DNA from: Eudorina sp. 2006-703-Eu-15
Taxonomy: Eukaryota > Chlorophyta > Chlorophyceae > Chlamydomonadales > Volvocaceae
Reading direction: 5' to 3'
NCBI GenBank assembly: GCA_003117195.1
Contig: BDSI01000198.1
Location: 62,001 to 126,000, forward strand
DNA length: 64,000 nucleotides
The notes beneath the pieces are model-generated. The model worked only from the letters and a program-made list of their open reading frames with translations. It made no database searches and was not told the origin of the DNA. A program made the translations under genes and the position numbers. This document shows positions 1 to 12,177 of the stretch, one piece after another (the stretch's first letter is position 1; each line of letters starts with the position of its first letter).

Positions 1-1814
1 ACCCCGCGACCCTCCCTGCCAGGCACCTGACCCCCGGCACGCCCTGGCACGCGGTCCCAGACCATATATCCACCGATGCGCATGGAACATAGGATGAAGC
101 TGGATGGGGCGGCGCAGTGGGTGAAGCGGTGGCGGGCACAGGACGGGCGTTCACGTGTTGGATGGTGACCTTGGCTGTGATCGGAGCCTGCCCCCCGAAC
201 ACATGAAGCCATGTTTCACCCGCGCCCAGAGTTGGGGTCGGGGTCGGGGTCGTGTCGGGGTCGTGTCGGGGTCGGATCGGGTCCAGGTCGGGGTCGTGTC
301 GGGGTCGTGTCGGGTTTGGGTCAGGGTCGGGTCGGTCGGGTCGGTCGGGTCAGCATCAATCGTAGGCCAGACATGTTCGTTCCCTGCAGCTCCACAAGCT
401 GTTTCCAGACCTCCTCCACCTTCGCCGTTACATCAAACAGATCATGTTTCTTGACCATCGCTGTAAACGTGGGTTCGCTGTGTTGGTTCAAGCCCCTTAC
501 AACTTATGGGAACCGCGAAACACATGCGTGGCGGCCTTCAAAACTCCTGCCGGAAAGGCAACCGCATTGCCGTGCGCGCAGGGTGCGCAGACGCGCTTGC
601 AATAAAATATTGAACAACCCTCCGCCGTGCACACGGCTCGCCCACAAACAGAGCACGGTGCCCCGAGAAAAAGCGGCCGAGCCCGAGCCGAAAACGGGTC
701 GACAGCAATCCACCCATCTTCCAGAAACCTGCAAAATTTAGATAGTTACATGCACGTCAGATGTGCAACTAGTAAACACGCGCCATAACGTCCTGATTTA
801 TTGACTTACACAACGCGAGAGGCAACAGCTAATTCTGTTCCTACAACATCATTTGAAAGGCTTGAACCATAGCACTTGAATGGAGACTCAAATCCGCAGA
901 GTGAGCACACGAACATTGATGCGCGGGTAGAAGCGTACATGTGCGCGTTTGATGGCTGGATTGTGATCTCGTAGTGTTTTGTACAGTACGTGCTCTTTTA
1001 TATAGTATACAGGACCAATAGAGTACAGGCAAAACCTGCAGAAGGCGGGATTCGTATATGAAGCAGAAGGAAGAAGGAAAACGTGCCGGAAATGATGCAT
1101 GAACCAAAAAGGTGTCGTACTGAGTTATTAACTCAGGATTCGTTTACATATCATTTTCGGGGACGCGAACTATTTTGAACGCCTGGGTCATTGGGTCTGC
1201 ATAGGTATTTGTTCATATCTCAAGGACCCAATCAGTTTAATCTATGAAGGATGACTGAATGAAGCTGTCGCATGCTTGCCGAATGAAGCGAACGTCTGTT
1301 GAGACAAAAACGAGATAAAGACAGACCCCTTTCTTATGCTTATAGCTTTTGCCAATCTAAAAATTCCTAATATTTCATTTCCTCTCAGTGTGACTATTTA
1401 TCCATCATGTTTTAAGAGAAGAAGACGAATGCGATTCGGCGACACGCCAAGGATGCCATGCTCACGACTAACATCCCGCATGCATCTGTAGCTGCATGCG
1501 TATGAATCTTTATCAACTGGCGTCAACACAGATTCACACGGACCCATCATAGAGTATACCAAGGCAACATGTACCCAAAAGACATGCACAGACACTATTG
1601 CTCCTCCATAGCAGCCCATTACTACTCCATGCGTCGCACGGCGTGCAATACAGCAACGACCCACTCCTCCACTGAACAGCTTGCCGAATCAGAGTTACGT
1701 GCGGCACCTCGCCCTGGCGGTTGTTACGTTGGACGCCTGGTCCTTCACCACAGTAAGGGGGCTGCGGAAGTGCAAGGCGGGGCAGCATTCCACCTGGTCG
1801 ATGAAGTCATTTGA
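1..1814. other. No gene recognised (left edge)
   Basis: I see no exon with convincing family motifs here. Positions about 235-350 are a degenerate GTCGG/GGTCGGG-type simple repeat (the other strand reads CCCGA), the same pentamer class as in the introns near 60.4-60.8 kb. Short open frames across it are repeat translations. Confidence 0.5.
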
Positions 1815-2130
1815 ATGGATTAATAAACGTTACAGCGGACCCCAAAGGGATCAACGGTGTGTACCAGGGCAAGCCCCAGCAGGCCCCACCGACAAGGCGG
1901 CAAGACCTCAACGCCGCGAACAAAAACACACCGGGCCATGACCCCACCCAGACAGACACCGAAGCAAGCAGAGGCGCATAGCGGGGCAACACTACCAAAG
2001 GGATAGGCACAGCAAAGGGCGCGACCCCCAATCTCCATGGCCGCGACTGTGGCCAACACCACCACATCCCAGACACATTGCTCCACGGGTGGCTGGGGTT
2101 CCGCCAGCCAGACATGCGTCCTCCGTAATC
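1815..2130 (-). mobile_element. LINE-3'-end-like dispersed repeat, copy A
   Basis: On the minus strand this ends with GGGGTCCGCTGTAACG followed by an imperfect CATT-type tail, as seen at the 3' ends of many algal L1-type LINEs. The body from about 1839 to 2030 matches copy C (23,590-23,870) over long stretches, including GGGATCAACGGTGTGTACCA and a segment that copy C has amplified. It matches copy B (17,533-17,640) over the terminal 100 bases. The frame through it is open on the minus strand but lacks recognisable domains. I infer a 5'-truncated non-LTR insertion; the left boundary is clear and the right boundary is not. Confidence 0.6.
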
Positions 2131-3080
2131 GCGCCCCTATACGAGATTCCACCTGACCCACCACCGCCTGGCTGGGCCACCCGACACGACCAGAAATGGT
2201 GTTGGCGGGGTGTGTCTGCCCCCCCTCCCTTCCACCGGGTACTCGCCGTATGTGTCGTGCACCGATGACGGCACGGCAATTCTGTGGCGCCGTCAACCGA
2301 CAGCTGGTGGACGCCTCAGTCAGATTAACAGCTCCACGCCCAGATGCGTGAAGCTCGGTAGCAGCTTAACACTTCAGCAGGATATATCAGCCGGAAGATC
2401 CCCAGAATCACCATCCGTGGAATGCCTTGGTCCGGCGCAGTACAATCAGCATGGAGGGGAATACCCTGTGGCAGGATATGTGCCGCGCCGTCATTGGGCC
2501 CTGACACCCGCACCCACACCGCGCAGTTTCAGGGGGATGGTGCACATAAGGCCACCTTAAACGTTTATGATCAGAAGATCGGCGTTAAAGTATGTCCGAA
2601 ATGTGACAAACTGGTTAGCTTCGTCTCTTGACAAGAAGGGGCCACGGAGGTCTCAGTTTGTGGATGATAAATCATGAGACTGCAATACGATAATTATAAT
2701 ACTGCGCCCGACCCACGACGTGCGTAGCTCAACTGAAGCGTACGGCAACCCTAATCCATCTTAGCCTGACCCACGACATGCTAGCACGACGATCGACTGA
2801 AACGTGGACCCATTCTGTTAATGCCCACTCACCTCAACACCTCGACAGCACAAGCCTACCGAGACCCCATCCATGACTGACCTGTCTGACCTCATCAGTA
2901 CCATGGGGCATCTCTACCCTTGCACGACCCCTATGGACCCCATCATCTTGCGAGTGCAAACCCCGCCCGTTCCCACTCTACACGTGCCTGACCACTTCTG
3001 TAACGCTTCAAACGCGTGATATACCCCCGACTCCGCCACCTTCCAGCTCGTGTGCGCTAAGCTACCGTATACGCCGAGAA
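2131..3080. other. No gene recognised
   Basis: Mixed-composition DNA between a repeat copy and a degraded retroelement. No splice-supported coding signal was found. The first few hundred bases may still belong to the element body of copy A. Confidence 0.4.
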
Positions 3081-4320
3081 ATGCATGCGGGACCTCCACC
3101 TTCACGAAACCTTCGCCACCCCGCCCGCACCCCTCCCACTATCGCCCCCACCGCCACCACCCCGCCCCCTTCCCTGTCCCCGCCGGCGCTGTCCGTCCAC
3201 CCGCTTCTGGCCTCGGCCGCCGCCGCCGCCGCGCCCGCTCCTCCTCCCCCGCCCCCATGCCCTCCTCCGGACGCCCTCGCGCCACCCGGCCACGCCGCCC
3301 CCGCCGCCAACCCCGCCGCCGCCGTCGATCCACTCCGATACTACCAGCCCACCACCGACGACGCGATGCACGAGCACTTCCAAGACCACAACTCCCGCGT
3401 CGCCCCCTGGCAGCTTTCCCTGGATCGCCAGCCGCCCGCCTGCCTACTATGCTGGCACCCGCGATGCACAAGCCCCCCTGCCACGCGGTTCCTAAGCCTG
3501 CCCCGTCACCGCCCTAAGCGATCTTGTCACCGCCTTCCTGTGCGCCGCCGTCCCCTCCAACGATGTGCTCTGGCGCGACCGGCTTCCCCGCACGCAGCCG
3601 TGGATGTGCTTTTCGTCCCTTGCCGTCACCCGCCGCGTCAACGCCCGGAGGTATGTCGCCCGGGGCCACACGGTGGGCCGCTCCGCCTTGCCTTCGACTT
3701 CCCCTGTACACCAACCTCCCACACGCCCTGCTACGCACCGCCCTGCGCTACCTCCTCGCCACCTGCCTCGCCTACATCCAAGTCACCACCACCGACCCGC
3801 CACCTCACCGTGCTGGCGACAAACCCACCCGCTGTCGGATCCGGACCGCACCGCCACCCGCGTCTTTACCCTCACCGGCTTCTACATTGTGTGTGACTCC
3901 CTCCTCGTCTCCACCTTTGGGACCGCGCTGGTCCGCCAAGTCAAGGGTATCCCCATGGGTAACTCGGCCGCCCCCTTCATCGCTCACCTGTTCCTTGCCT
4001 GGTATGAATACTGCTTCCCCCTTCAACACCACCAGCCCAACGTCACCGACCCCCGCCGAGAATGCTCTCCGCACCCGATTCCGATACTCCCTACGTTACC
4101 TCGACGACCTCTTGTCCACAACCCCAACATCAGCGCCTATCTCTCCCGCAATCAGGTCGTTAACAACCTTCGCGGTATCTACCCGCCCGAGCTCTCTGTC
4201 ACCCCGCAGCGCCATGACCACCTCCCTGCCGGTTCCGTCCCCTTCCTTGACGTCTTCCTCGTCCACACACCCCTTGCCGGCCGAAGCCGCTACGTCACCC
4301 AGCTGTACGAATGTTTCTGA
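3081..4320 (+). pseudogene. Degenerate Penelope-like reverse transcriptase
   Basis: Reverse-transcriptase motifs occur in order but in two reading frames. A 'LYTNLPHALL' motif lies near 3,709. 'QVKGIPMGNSAAPF' (the G-x-PMG motif) lies near 3,940, followed by a helix ending in 'WYEY'. The catalytic 'RYLDDL' lies near 4,094 in the other frame, and 'VPFLDVFLVH' near 4,237 is back in the first frame. The GIPMG...YLDD...FLDV order is typical of Penelope-like elements. At least three frameshifts separate the motifs, so this is not a working gene. The proline/alanine-rich stretch before 3,500 is not recognisable. No GIY-YIG endonuclease was seen. A DIRS- or other YLDD-type RT is the alternative. Confidence 0.6.
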
Positions 4321-5170
4321 GAGGGACGTTACAAGGACGAAAGGGACGGGACCAGCCGAAGCTGCGAGCCGCAGGGCAGGAGCGAGGCAAGCAGAAGACC
4401 ACCACACGGAACCGAAACCCCAGAAGCGCGGACACCAAGAGGAGAGCCACGCAACGCCAACCTCACAGACAGGACAGGGACAGGGACAGGGCAGCAATGA
4501 GGCGAAACACCCTGAACTGGAAAACCAGCAGCGAAAGCTGTCTGAACCACCTCCACACAGCGAAGAAGACCTGCGACAGCAGGACCAACGCCGGGCACCC
4601 AAGGACCAACAAACGCACACAACAAAACACAACCACCAACCAAAGGAAAACCAACAACCCATACCACAACTAGGAGCAGCCCCAGCAGGACACACAGAGG
4701 AAGGAAAAACCCTACAAAAAGCCAGGCAGGCAACCCAAAGCAAAACAGCAAAACACAGGCACATGCATTCATGGGGCGCCGCCCTGCTGACCTGCGGGCC
4801 AGTCAGCGCACGAGCACGCCCCCTATCACGAGCCCACCCACACTCGCTCGGCACCCAAGGTGTCCGGCGGGACGCCGCGTGGCGGTCCACCAAGCATGAG
4901 CACGCCCGAGGAAAGGCGTCAGGGCGCCGCCCGTCTGGCCCAGCCGTCCGGTCATTGGCCAGACAGGGCACGCGCCCTGACAACAGCGCTGTATCTGCCG
5001 CCTCAGGCGGGAAACACCCAAACCAAACCGGCCCCCGCTCCCACCCACCACCTCCAACCCACAGCCCCCCTCCACAACCCCGCTACTCCTAAGCCCCTCT
5101 AAACTCCCGCCCCTCTGCCACTGCTGACTGGAACCTGCTGAACTGGTCTGTAGCTGTCGCTGGATGGTGA
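4321..5170. other. Retroelement-flanking, A/C-rich DNA
   Basis: A stretch rich in CAAAACAC- and ACCAAC-type words on the plus strand. It is open in several frames because of base composition. No domain was recognised. It lies between the RT motifs and the opposite-strand LINE fragment and is probably element debris. Confidence 0.4.
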
Positions 5171-5696
5171 TTAGCTCGATGGTAACGCTGCCAGAGACAG
5201 GTGCACCCGCAGCCGCCTGGGGGCCTGCCCTTGAGCGCGTTCGACAGAGCACAGGACACCCTCATGCGCCCAGGAGGCTTCGAAGGCGTCGAGCGGAGCT
5301 GCCTTCAGCTGTGCTGTGATGTGGGTGAGCGGCAGGCCAGCCATGGCGTCCTCAGGCAGGGCTGACATCCGGAAGTGCGCCCACATGAGCCGCTGGAGCT
5401 CACTGACAACCTGCACCACAACAGTTGCTGAAGGGCAGGGCTCTATGTTTGCAGCTTGTTGGTGGCACCAGACCGCCCATAACCACGTTACCCGCAGAGC
5501 TGTCCAGAGGGTTTGGAGGTCCGGGCTGATTGGGTACTCACCCCAGGCGGCAGGCCTGTTCCCCAGCAGCAGCTCAACACTGTCCATGGGTGGGCCTGGG
5601 CCCCCCTACGGTGGTTTCCCAGACTGCAGCCAGCCACGCGCAAGCGCCTGTGTACGCTGGGCAGGTCACAAAAATGTGGGTAAGGCTGTCCGGGCA
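5171..5696 (-). pseudogene. LINE ORF2 C-terminal fragment (zf-RVT)
   Basis: The minus strand reads 'CPDSLTHIFVTCPA' at about 5,696-5,655. This is the Cys-His-Cys signature of the zf-RVT region found after the reverse transcriptase in plant and algal LINEs. About 60 codons later comes 'LWTALRVTWLWAVWC', the tryptophan-rich helix usual in that region. An in-frame TAG at 5,608-5,606 separates the two, and the frame then runs to a stop at 5,171-5,173. The RT core itself is missing. It points opposite to the Penelope-like remnant beside it. I read it as a dead LINE tail. Confidence 0.6.
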
Positions 5697-6107
5697 TGGC
5701 TGTGGCCGCTGCTGCTGCCACCGCTGCTGCTGCTGTGGATGCTGGTGCGGCTGCTACTGGACCGGCTGCTGTACGATAACCATGTGCAGCCGGCTTTCGC
5801 CAACGTCTGCCCCTCCGCTCTTTCGCCAACGTCAACGAGGCCTGCAAGCGCAGTATCTTCACCAGCCAGTCCCATCACCTCGGGCGAGTCATTTCCTGTT
5901 AAGGCCGTCCAACGTCAGATGTGGCGAGATAGCTAGGCAGCGGCGGCAGCAGCAGCAGCAGGAGCAGCAGCGACGGAGGCAGCAGGACGCGGCCCAGGGC
6001 AGCGCACTCGGTGCGGCGGCCGGTGAGGGGAGCCCGGCGCATCCGACCCGTCGGACGACAGCCTCCTTGCTGTGGTGGGGGAGCTCCGTTGCTGGCTGCT
6101 TGGGAGT

Positions 6108-6288
6108 GGCGAGATCCCTCATCCGCACCCTCACCGCCCAAGGCTACCCTCGCCCTCGCCTCCTCTCCCAGTTCCTCGCCGCCGTTCCCCAAGCTTTCTA
6201 CTTCGCCCGGGTTACCACCCACAAGGACATGCTGGCCCTCGTCCACACCCACCTCCGCGGCCCGCCCGCCCCCAAACCCCACGCCTGA
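6108..6288 (+). pseudogene. Possible C-terminal piece of the same RT element
   Basis: The plus-strand frame contains 'LIRTLTAQGYPRPRLLSQFL' and continues about 35 residues to a TGA. A 'GYP' preceded by a leucine-rich helix resembles the thumb region after FLDV in Penelope-like RTs. It is in the same orientation as the RT motifs ending near 4,320. If correct, about 1.8 kb, including the opposite-strand LINE fragment, now splits the element. This is an inference from a short match. Confidence 0.3.
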
Positions 6289-7801
6289 TCTCCAAATCTC
6301 CCTCGCCTGCCGCACTTGGTGTGGTAGTCGTCTGATCGGCGTCGCTGTCGTTTGTGTGCGGGGGCCACCGCGCGCGCAGCTCGCCTCCGGGCCTGTGTCG
6401 GGTGTCATGTACGTGCCTTCTCGTGCTGGCGTGTGGTTTCCGTGCCGGCCCAGCCCCAATGGTGGCCCTTTGCAACGCTTCACCTCCACCGTTCCCAGGC
6501 ACCTCCCGTCTCGATGCAACCCCGCACCAGTACCTACCGCTGTCCAGCCATACCCACCCCATGCGGCATCTCGAGAACATGGGTTCCAAGCAAGGCGAGG
6601 GCTCAAAACACGTCAGCTGTGGTAGCTATCATGGCATGAAAAACCAGAGGTAGGAAAAGGCGAGTACAACCAGCGCGAAAAACGTCAAGTAAACAGAAGC
6701 GCGCAACAGCACCCTATCATGTGTGGCTCAGATTTACGGGGAGTATGACCCAAATCACCGCATTAGACCAACAGAAAACACACAGGTTGAGGTGCAAGAC
6801 AGTGTCACGACCAGCGAGTCATGAATACACTTCCGGTAGTTATCCCTGCACGTTGCATGGTTATTTTAAGACCTGCTCATGACCTCCGCATACCTCACAG
6901 CCGGCCATTCGCCAACGTCCAGCTCGTGCATGTATTGCGATCTTAACACAGGCATTGTCTTAATGCCAACCGGTATGCCCTTGCCGCACTCATCTGCAGT
7001 CCACACACTCGCGCCTACAGAAGCTGCACCGAACCGAACATCGGTTGCAACTGGCGGAGACGTGCCGCCAACCTCTCGCTCCAGGGCCGATATCGCTTGC
7101 AGCTAGCCATCCAAAGTGAAATAAACAGACGCAACCGTTAGGCCTGCGGGAGCAAGTTCCATCTCGATCCTCATCCGTATTTACCAAGATCAAGCCGCTG
7201 CTTGGCAACCCGCACGAGAACTGATGACGTGAATCGCGAAAAAGTGACACGCAATCGGGTGACGCAAGCTTAGCGTTGGTCAGTACTAGTGCTCAATTCC
7301 CAGCGTACGCGCATGTACATGTGCAGGCGACGGACCGCGCAAAACAGCAGGCACCAGTGGCAGCACATCTACCCGTACAGACGCGACCCAGGAGATCAAC
7401 GATGACCGTAGCTCCTGCAACGAAGTTATGGTCAGTCCCGGGCCTCCGAAAGGTTGTCCATCCGCCACATCCATGAAGACGATGGGGTTCAAGAGAGCAA
7501 GTAAGGAGCCACACGCAGTCACAGTGTTCACCACGCCGACTTGCTGTTCGTACGGTGAACCGCCTGAACCCGCACGTGATGGAGAAGGAACGCCCCAGCG
7601 GATTTTCGATTTCCTACTTCACCTCCTGCTGTGCAAAGTCCGCTGCGGCATTTGCACTTAGAAAACTAGACGCAGCGACATTTAGCCATGACACTCCATG
7701 CAGCGACGGCAGCAATCAGTACGCGATAGCGCCCTAACAAGCATGGGGTCATGCCCACATCCACATCCGCAACCTGCCACGCACTTCAACCGAGCCACTG
7801 C
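6289..7801. other. No gene recognised
   Basis: Spacer between retroelement debris and the 3' end of the methyltransferase gene. The right part probably includes that gene's 3' UTR (minus strand). No other coding signal was found. Confidence 0.45.
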
Positions 7802-10800
7802 CTACAAAAAATAGGGATGGATGGCGGCAGGGAACTTGAGCATGAGGACCTCGCGCACGTTGCCAGACGCGCTATCCTCCACCTGCGATCGGCGGTGCAA
7901 ACGCATCACGACTGAATCCAGAAAGATCAATTACTTAAGCGGCGGCAACTAGGTTTCGGTGCAATGGAGAGCGATCCCATAACCAATCCGTGCCATGTTG
8001 CCTAAACCACGCCTGTCCTGACGCGCAACCTCACCTGCGCCACGATGCTGGTTTCAAAAATGCCGTCTGCCTCCACCAGGTTCCGGAAGCTCTTCATGCC
8101 GCCGCCCACGCCGAAGTAGTATCGTTTGGCAGCGATGAGCGCCACCCCGTGTGGCGGCTGCAACAACTGAGGAAGACGCGGGATGTACACAACAGGACGG
8201 CGTTCAGGCCCAACACTTCGCGATGGATGGTCGTTGTGTGTGCGGCTGAGCGCCTTCATCATGTGCGCGCTCTGCAACCGAGCTCACCACAGTGAACTGC
8301 ATACCATATGCACTGGGCAGATCAGGTCACACTACCGCACTTGGGCGGCTTAAGGCCCTGGGTTCAGTCTTTGGCTAGCTGTCAAGGTATGGACTTCAGG
8401 TCATAAATGCTGCATCGCGGTTTGCGCGCTAATTTTGTGGCGATTGCCGAACCCTCGGCCACGAAAGTGCGGGTGGAAGGACGAGATAAGGTCCTTGATT
8501 GACGGGATCAACCGCCATGGACCATTGTTCCTATGGCGTTGGCGTAAGTGCGGTGTGATAAGGTGGACGTTGCTCTTTGGGATGCTACGGAGGTTACCTG
8601 GCTCTAGCTTAGGCAGAGCATAAACCCCCATCAACACCTTCACAACACTACTACTAGATGTACTGTTTTGGCGACAGAAAATCAATGCGGCTCTCGACAT
8701 CCAGTGGCGACAGAAGAAAGCATGGTACCTTTGAACCTCTGCCCTTCTTTTCACCTCAAGCGTGCGTACCTGCTTAATACACTCCAGCAGTCGCTCTTGT
8801 GCGGGCACACTGTAGATGGTTTCAGACGACAAAATGATGTCATAATGTCCGCCGTACCCTTTGCTTGTCAGGAGCTCGCCCACGAGCCGCCAGTCGCCGC
8901 TAAAGTAGCGGGTAGAGGGCCGCGGTCGTGCTCGTGGAAGGCGCTCCATGTTTGCAACCACGTTCGGCATGGTTAGTCGCTGCAGAACCTCCTGGTTGTA
9001 ATCCTGATCGCATAGGGAAGAGCACAGGGAAGACGCCACCATGAGCGTACGATGTGACCGCCGCGGTAAAGGCCTGCTAGTAGAGAGATTACAATGGGGG
9101 GTGCAACTATCCCCCGAAGCTTCCGATAACGCCCGCCTGTAATCGAGACATGGTTGTATTCAGGTGCGCGCTCTTTTGCGCATCAACAATGACGGGTAAG
9201 GGTGAACTCTCGTAAAGCCACGCAACGGCAAACAGAGTGTAAAAGCTGGCTGGTGATGCCCGCAGAATCTAGCTGAGATGCGCGGATCAGCTGATCCGTT
9301 GACAACACGGATGCATTACTACATGGTTAGATATTTGCTCCAATGTATTGTCTGCGCAGACCGTGCGAACACCAAACCATCGGTTTTATGTCGATGTTGT
9401 CACGCTCGTGCCCACATCAGATGATAGCACCCGGCCACACCCCTTCCTACGGCACCTCGGTCATCGACATGCCACATTTGCACAGGTATGCATATCACCG
9501 CTTGCCGTCGAGCCTTCACGCATTTACCTGGAAGTGCACCTCAGCGCCACACATCAGCGCTAGGATACCGGGCAGTCCATGACCGCAGCCAAGCTCCAGA
9601 ACCCGTTTTCCCTGCATCCACATTCGTAACCACATCATGGGCGAAGTGCCCAGTAGACAACAAAGAGCAACGCTCGATGTTGCACATGGATCCACCCCAC
9701 TGGCTTCCCTTTTTCCAGCCTCCCCTCCCTACGCACCTGCAGGTCTGCGGACAGGTCTGTGTCCTTAAGCACGCGCTCCGGGTCCACCTTATACCAACTG
9801 AGCAGTAGCTTGCACAAGTCCACTGAACACTCCCAGAGCTTAAAGCCACCTGTGGCCCCAGAAGGGCGGGTAGCGCAAAGCGACCGAACAGGCCCTTGTA
9901 CGTACCCATTGTCCAAGTGCCGCAATGCTGGCGCACAAAAACGAACGCGCTATGCTTAGGAGGCTCTGGGCCAAACATAACTTTCCAAGGCATCTTCCTG
10001 TAGCAGCGGCATGTACCGGAAAGTTTGTTTGCTCACCAAGCAGCCGGCAGAAGGCCTCTCATCCCGTCTGCCTAATCTTATTATGTATACAGGAAAGGGA
10101 GAGGGGCAGGACCAACGTCCTGCTTGCATGCTACCAGTACTCGCCCATGGTAACCTACCCTCGTACTTGCCGGGCACCAAGTCACTGGATGACACCCGCT
10201 GGTCGGCGAGGATGGCTGCAGCTTCATCGCTGCTGATGATACCCTATGGTGAAGCAAGCACAGATGCAACGTCAGGAGAAGACCAGGAGCCGAACTAACG
10301 GGTGTGCTCAAGGGTAAGGGGTTGCGTGGTGCTGCTGGCGAAACCTGATGCTGCCGAGCCCGACACGAGGCGGTCGTTTACCAGTCCTGGCCAACGGACC
10401 ACCGCCACTCAAAGACGGCCGTAAGAACCGCCATCCTCATCCTAAGAGCCTATGCGCATTCAGCGATGCGGTGCAAGATCAAGAACGCGTTGCGATTTCA
10501 TACGCGCCGTGGCGTCAGCGGTTGGAACCGCCTGACGAAACACGACGGAAGCGCACCTTTGCCAGCGATAATCCGTCGGAAATACCTACGTCTTCCGTGT
10601 AGAACGCGACACCCTGCCGAGTACCAAAAATAATTGCCGCTATGACATCAGCAGTCTTAAGATCTGCGATTTCGGCGAGCTCTCACCAGCTGTGGTCTGT
10701 AGACAACTTCCGCCGCAGGCTCGCTGTAATCGGGAGTCACCTGTCCGTCTTGCATGCTCTCCGATTCTTTCTTACCAAAGTTGAAGCGGAAACTTGTTTC

Positions 10801-10815
10801 TGCCGCTTCTGCCAT
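7802..10815 (-). CDS. METTL18: Protein-histidine N-methyltransferase, METTL18/HPM1 family
   Basis: Eight exons read 5' to 3' on the minus strand: 10815-10687, 10613-10557, 10243-10159, 9849-9737, 9611-9528, 9003-8770, 8166-8035, 7882-7802. All junctions keep frame and give 304 residues. The N-terminus has the short 'SFRFNFG' typical of this family. 'SSDLVPGKYEGGFKLWECS' precedes the SAM-binding motif I 'GKRVLELGCGHGLPGI'. 'DYNQEVL' and 'YDIILSSETIY' follow as motifs II-IV, and 'AAKRYYFGVGGG' is the conserved late block. Family members methylate a histidine of ribosomal protein L3 (uL3), in cytosol or nucleus. The ATG at 10,815 directly precedes the conserved N-terminus, so the start is well supported. 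Its 5' end faces PDX3 across about 1.3 kb. Confidence 0.93.
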
Positions 10816-12093
10816 TGTCCAGCTTCAGCTGCAAGCCTCGTCACTAACTGATAATAGGACACGAAGGTAAGGTAACATCCCTGGCACTGTTACGCATGCC
10901 TTCAACAAATTATGACTACACTCAAAAAACCTTTGATAGACAAGTTTCGGCGTTCCCCATCAGAATATGTATAGGAATTGTCTTTTCCTAGTCCGTCGGT
11001 CTGTTTGTTTAGTACGTGACGGTGACTGCTAAGGCAGCGCAGTGTTCGTACAACTCGCCCGTTGGTCCGTCAATGAGAGCCAACGGCCAACGGGCGACTG
11101 CAGCACTGCGCAGTCCGCACTCCGCAGTGTTGTCTGCCTCAAGCCGCATGGACAGCCGTCATCAATCGGAGTTGACGCGCTGCGTAACGTAGTTCAGCCG
11201 CAGCGGCTGCAGCACCCTCCTGCGCCCTGCAGTGCGCGCGCTGCGCGTGCGACCAACTTTGCTGCCCAAAGAGCACCCGTGCATTGAATGGACCTGAAAA
11301 AGTCAAATCGATTGCTGAGGCCCGCTGCTGGTTGAGGCAATGAGAGCCCAAGATGATTGATGGTATGCAGGGCCTAGGTCCTCCGGAGTAGGGGTGGCGC
11401 ACGCGGTCCTCACTAATGAGGTGCGGCGGGTGGCCGCTTCGTCCTTATAACAGGAATCGGATTGGGCGAAAGAAACGGACGCGCGCGTCAAGGCTTTCTT
11501 GTGCAGCGGACTTAATATCTTGCAAAGCGGACTTAATATCTTGCAAAGCAATTGCAGCACGTTACGGTGCGTGCACCCGTGTGCACCGAAGGTGCACCGC
11601 GTGTCAGTGGGCAAGGGCGATGATGGCCCTGCATCCGTCATGCGACCCTTCAGGCACGGCCCGCCCCACGACAGCCTATGAGGATGATGTTAAGGGTTTC
11701 CCGAGGTAGTAGCTCGTTTGAAAGGGAAAGGAAGGGAACAACGCCGCACACCGTCGAGGCATATAGTCAGGGCTGCACGGGGGATTCTGATGTGGTGGTT
11801 GGCCTCGGGGCTCCAACCAGGGTTCCAGATGCGCGCCAGGCAGAGGACAGGCGGACGGATAGGGACGCCCCTGTGTATGGACGAACCTCCCTTGCATGGT
11901 GCTCTTTGTGCTCACATGACGTAGTCGGTCACCAATCCTATAAATGCATGACCAGTAGTGGTCATGCCGAACGCTTCATCTGCCTGTGTTTGCTTCTGCT
12001 CACGAGTGGTGCGTATGTCGTACGCAATTCTCCAAAAGCCTGCCAAAAAGGTGCAGAGGACATTTTCATGTTTTATTGAACCAATTTTCAAGT
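10816..12093. promoter_or_regulatory. Divergent spacer METTL18 / PDX3
   Basis: Spacer between two divergently transcribed genes. CTATAAATG at about 11,939 is a plausible TATA element for the plus-strand gene, roughly 150 bases before its first candidate ATG. A 21-base direct duplication lies at about 11,509-11,550. Open frames here have no recognised motif. Confidence 0.4.
11509..11550. repeat. Tandem duplication, 21 bases x 2
   Basis: GGACTTAATATCTTGCAAAGC occurs twice in direct succession with no mismatch. It lies in the divergent spacer between METTL18 and PDX3. Confidence 0.8.
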
Positions 12094-12177
12094 ATGTTTG
12101 TGGCGGCTGTGGCGGGTGCAACGCCGGTCTGCGCATCAACATACGCCGCAGTAGCAGCTGCTGTCTGCACGCAACGA

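Noticed and set aside
4096..4983. 295-residue minus-strand open frame
   Set aside because: Antisense to the A/C-rich retroelement flank; Trp/Cys/Val-rich noise without a domain.
3524..5092. 522-residue plus-strand open frame
   Set aside because: Proline/serine/threonine-rich composition effect across retroelement debris; the RT motifs alternate between this frame and another.
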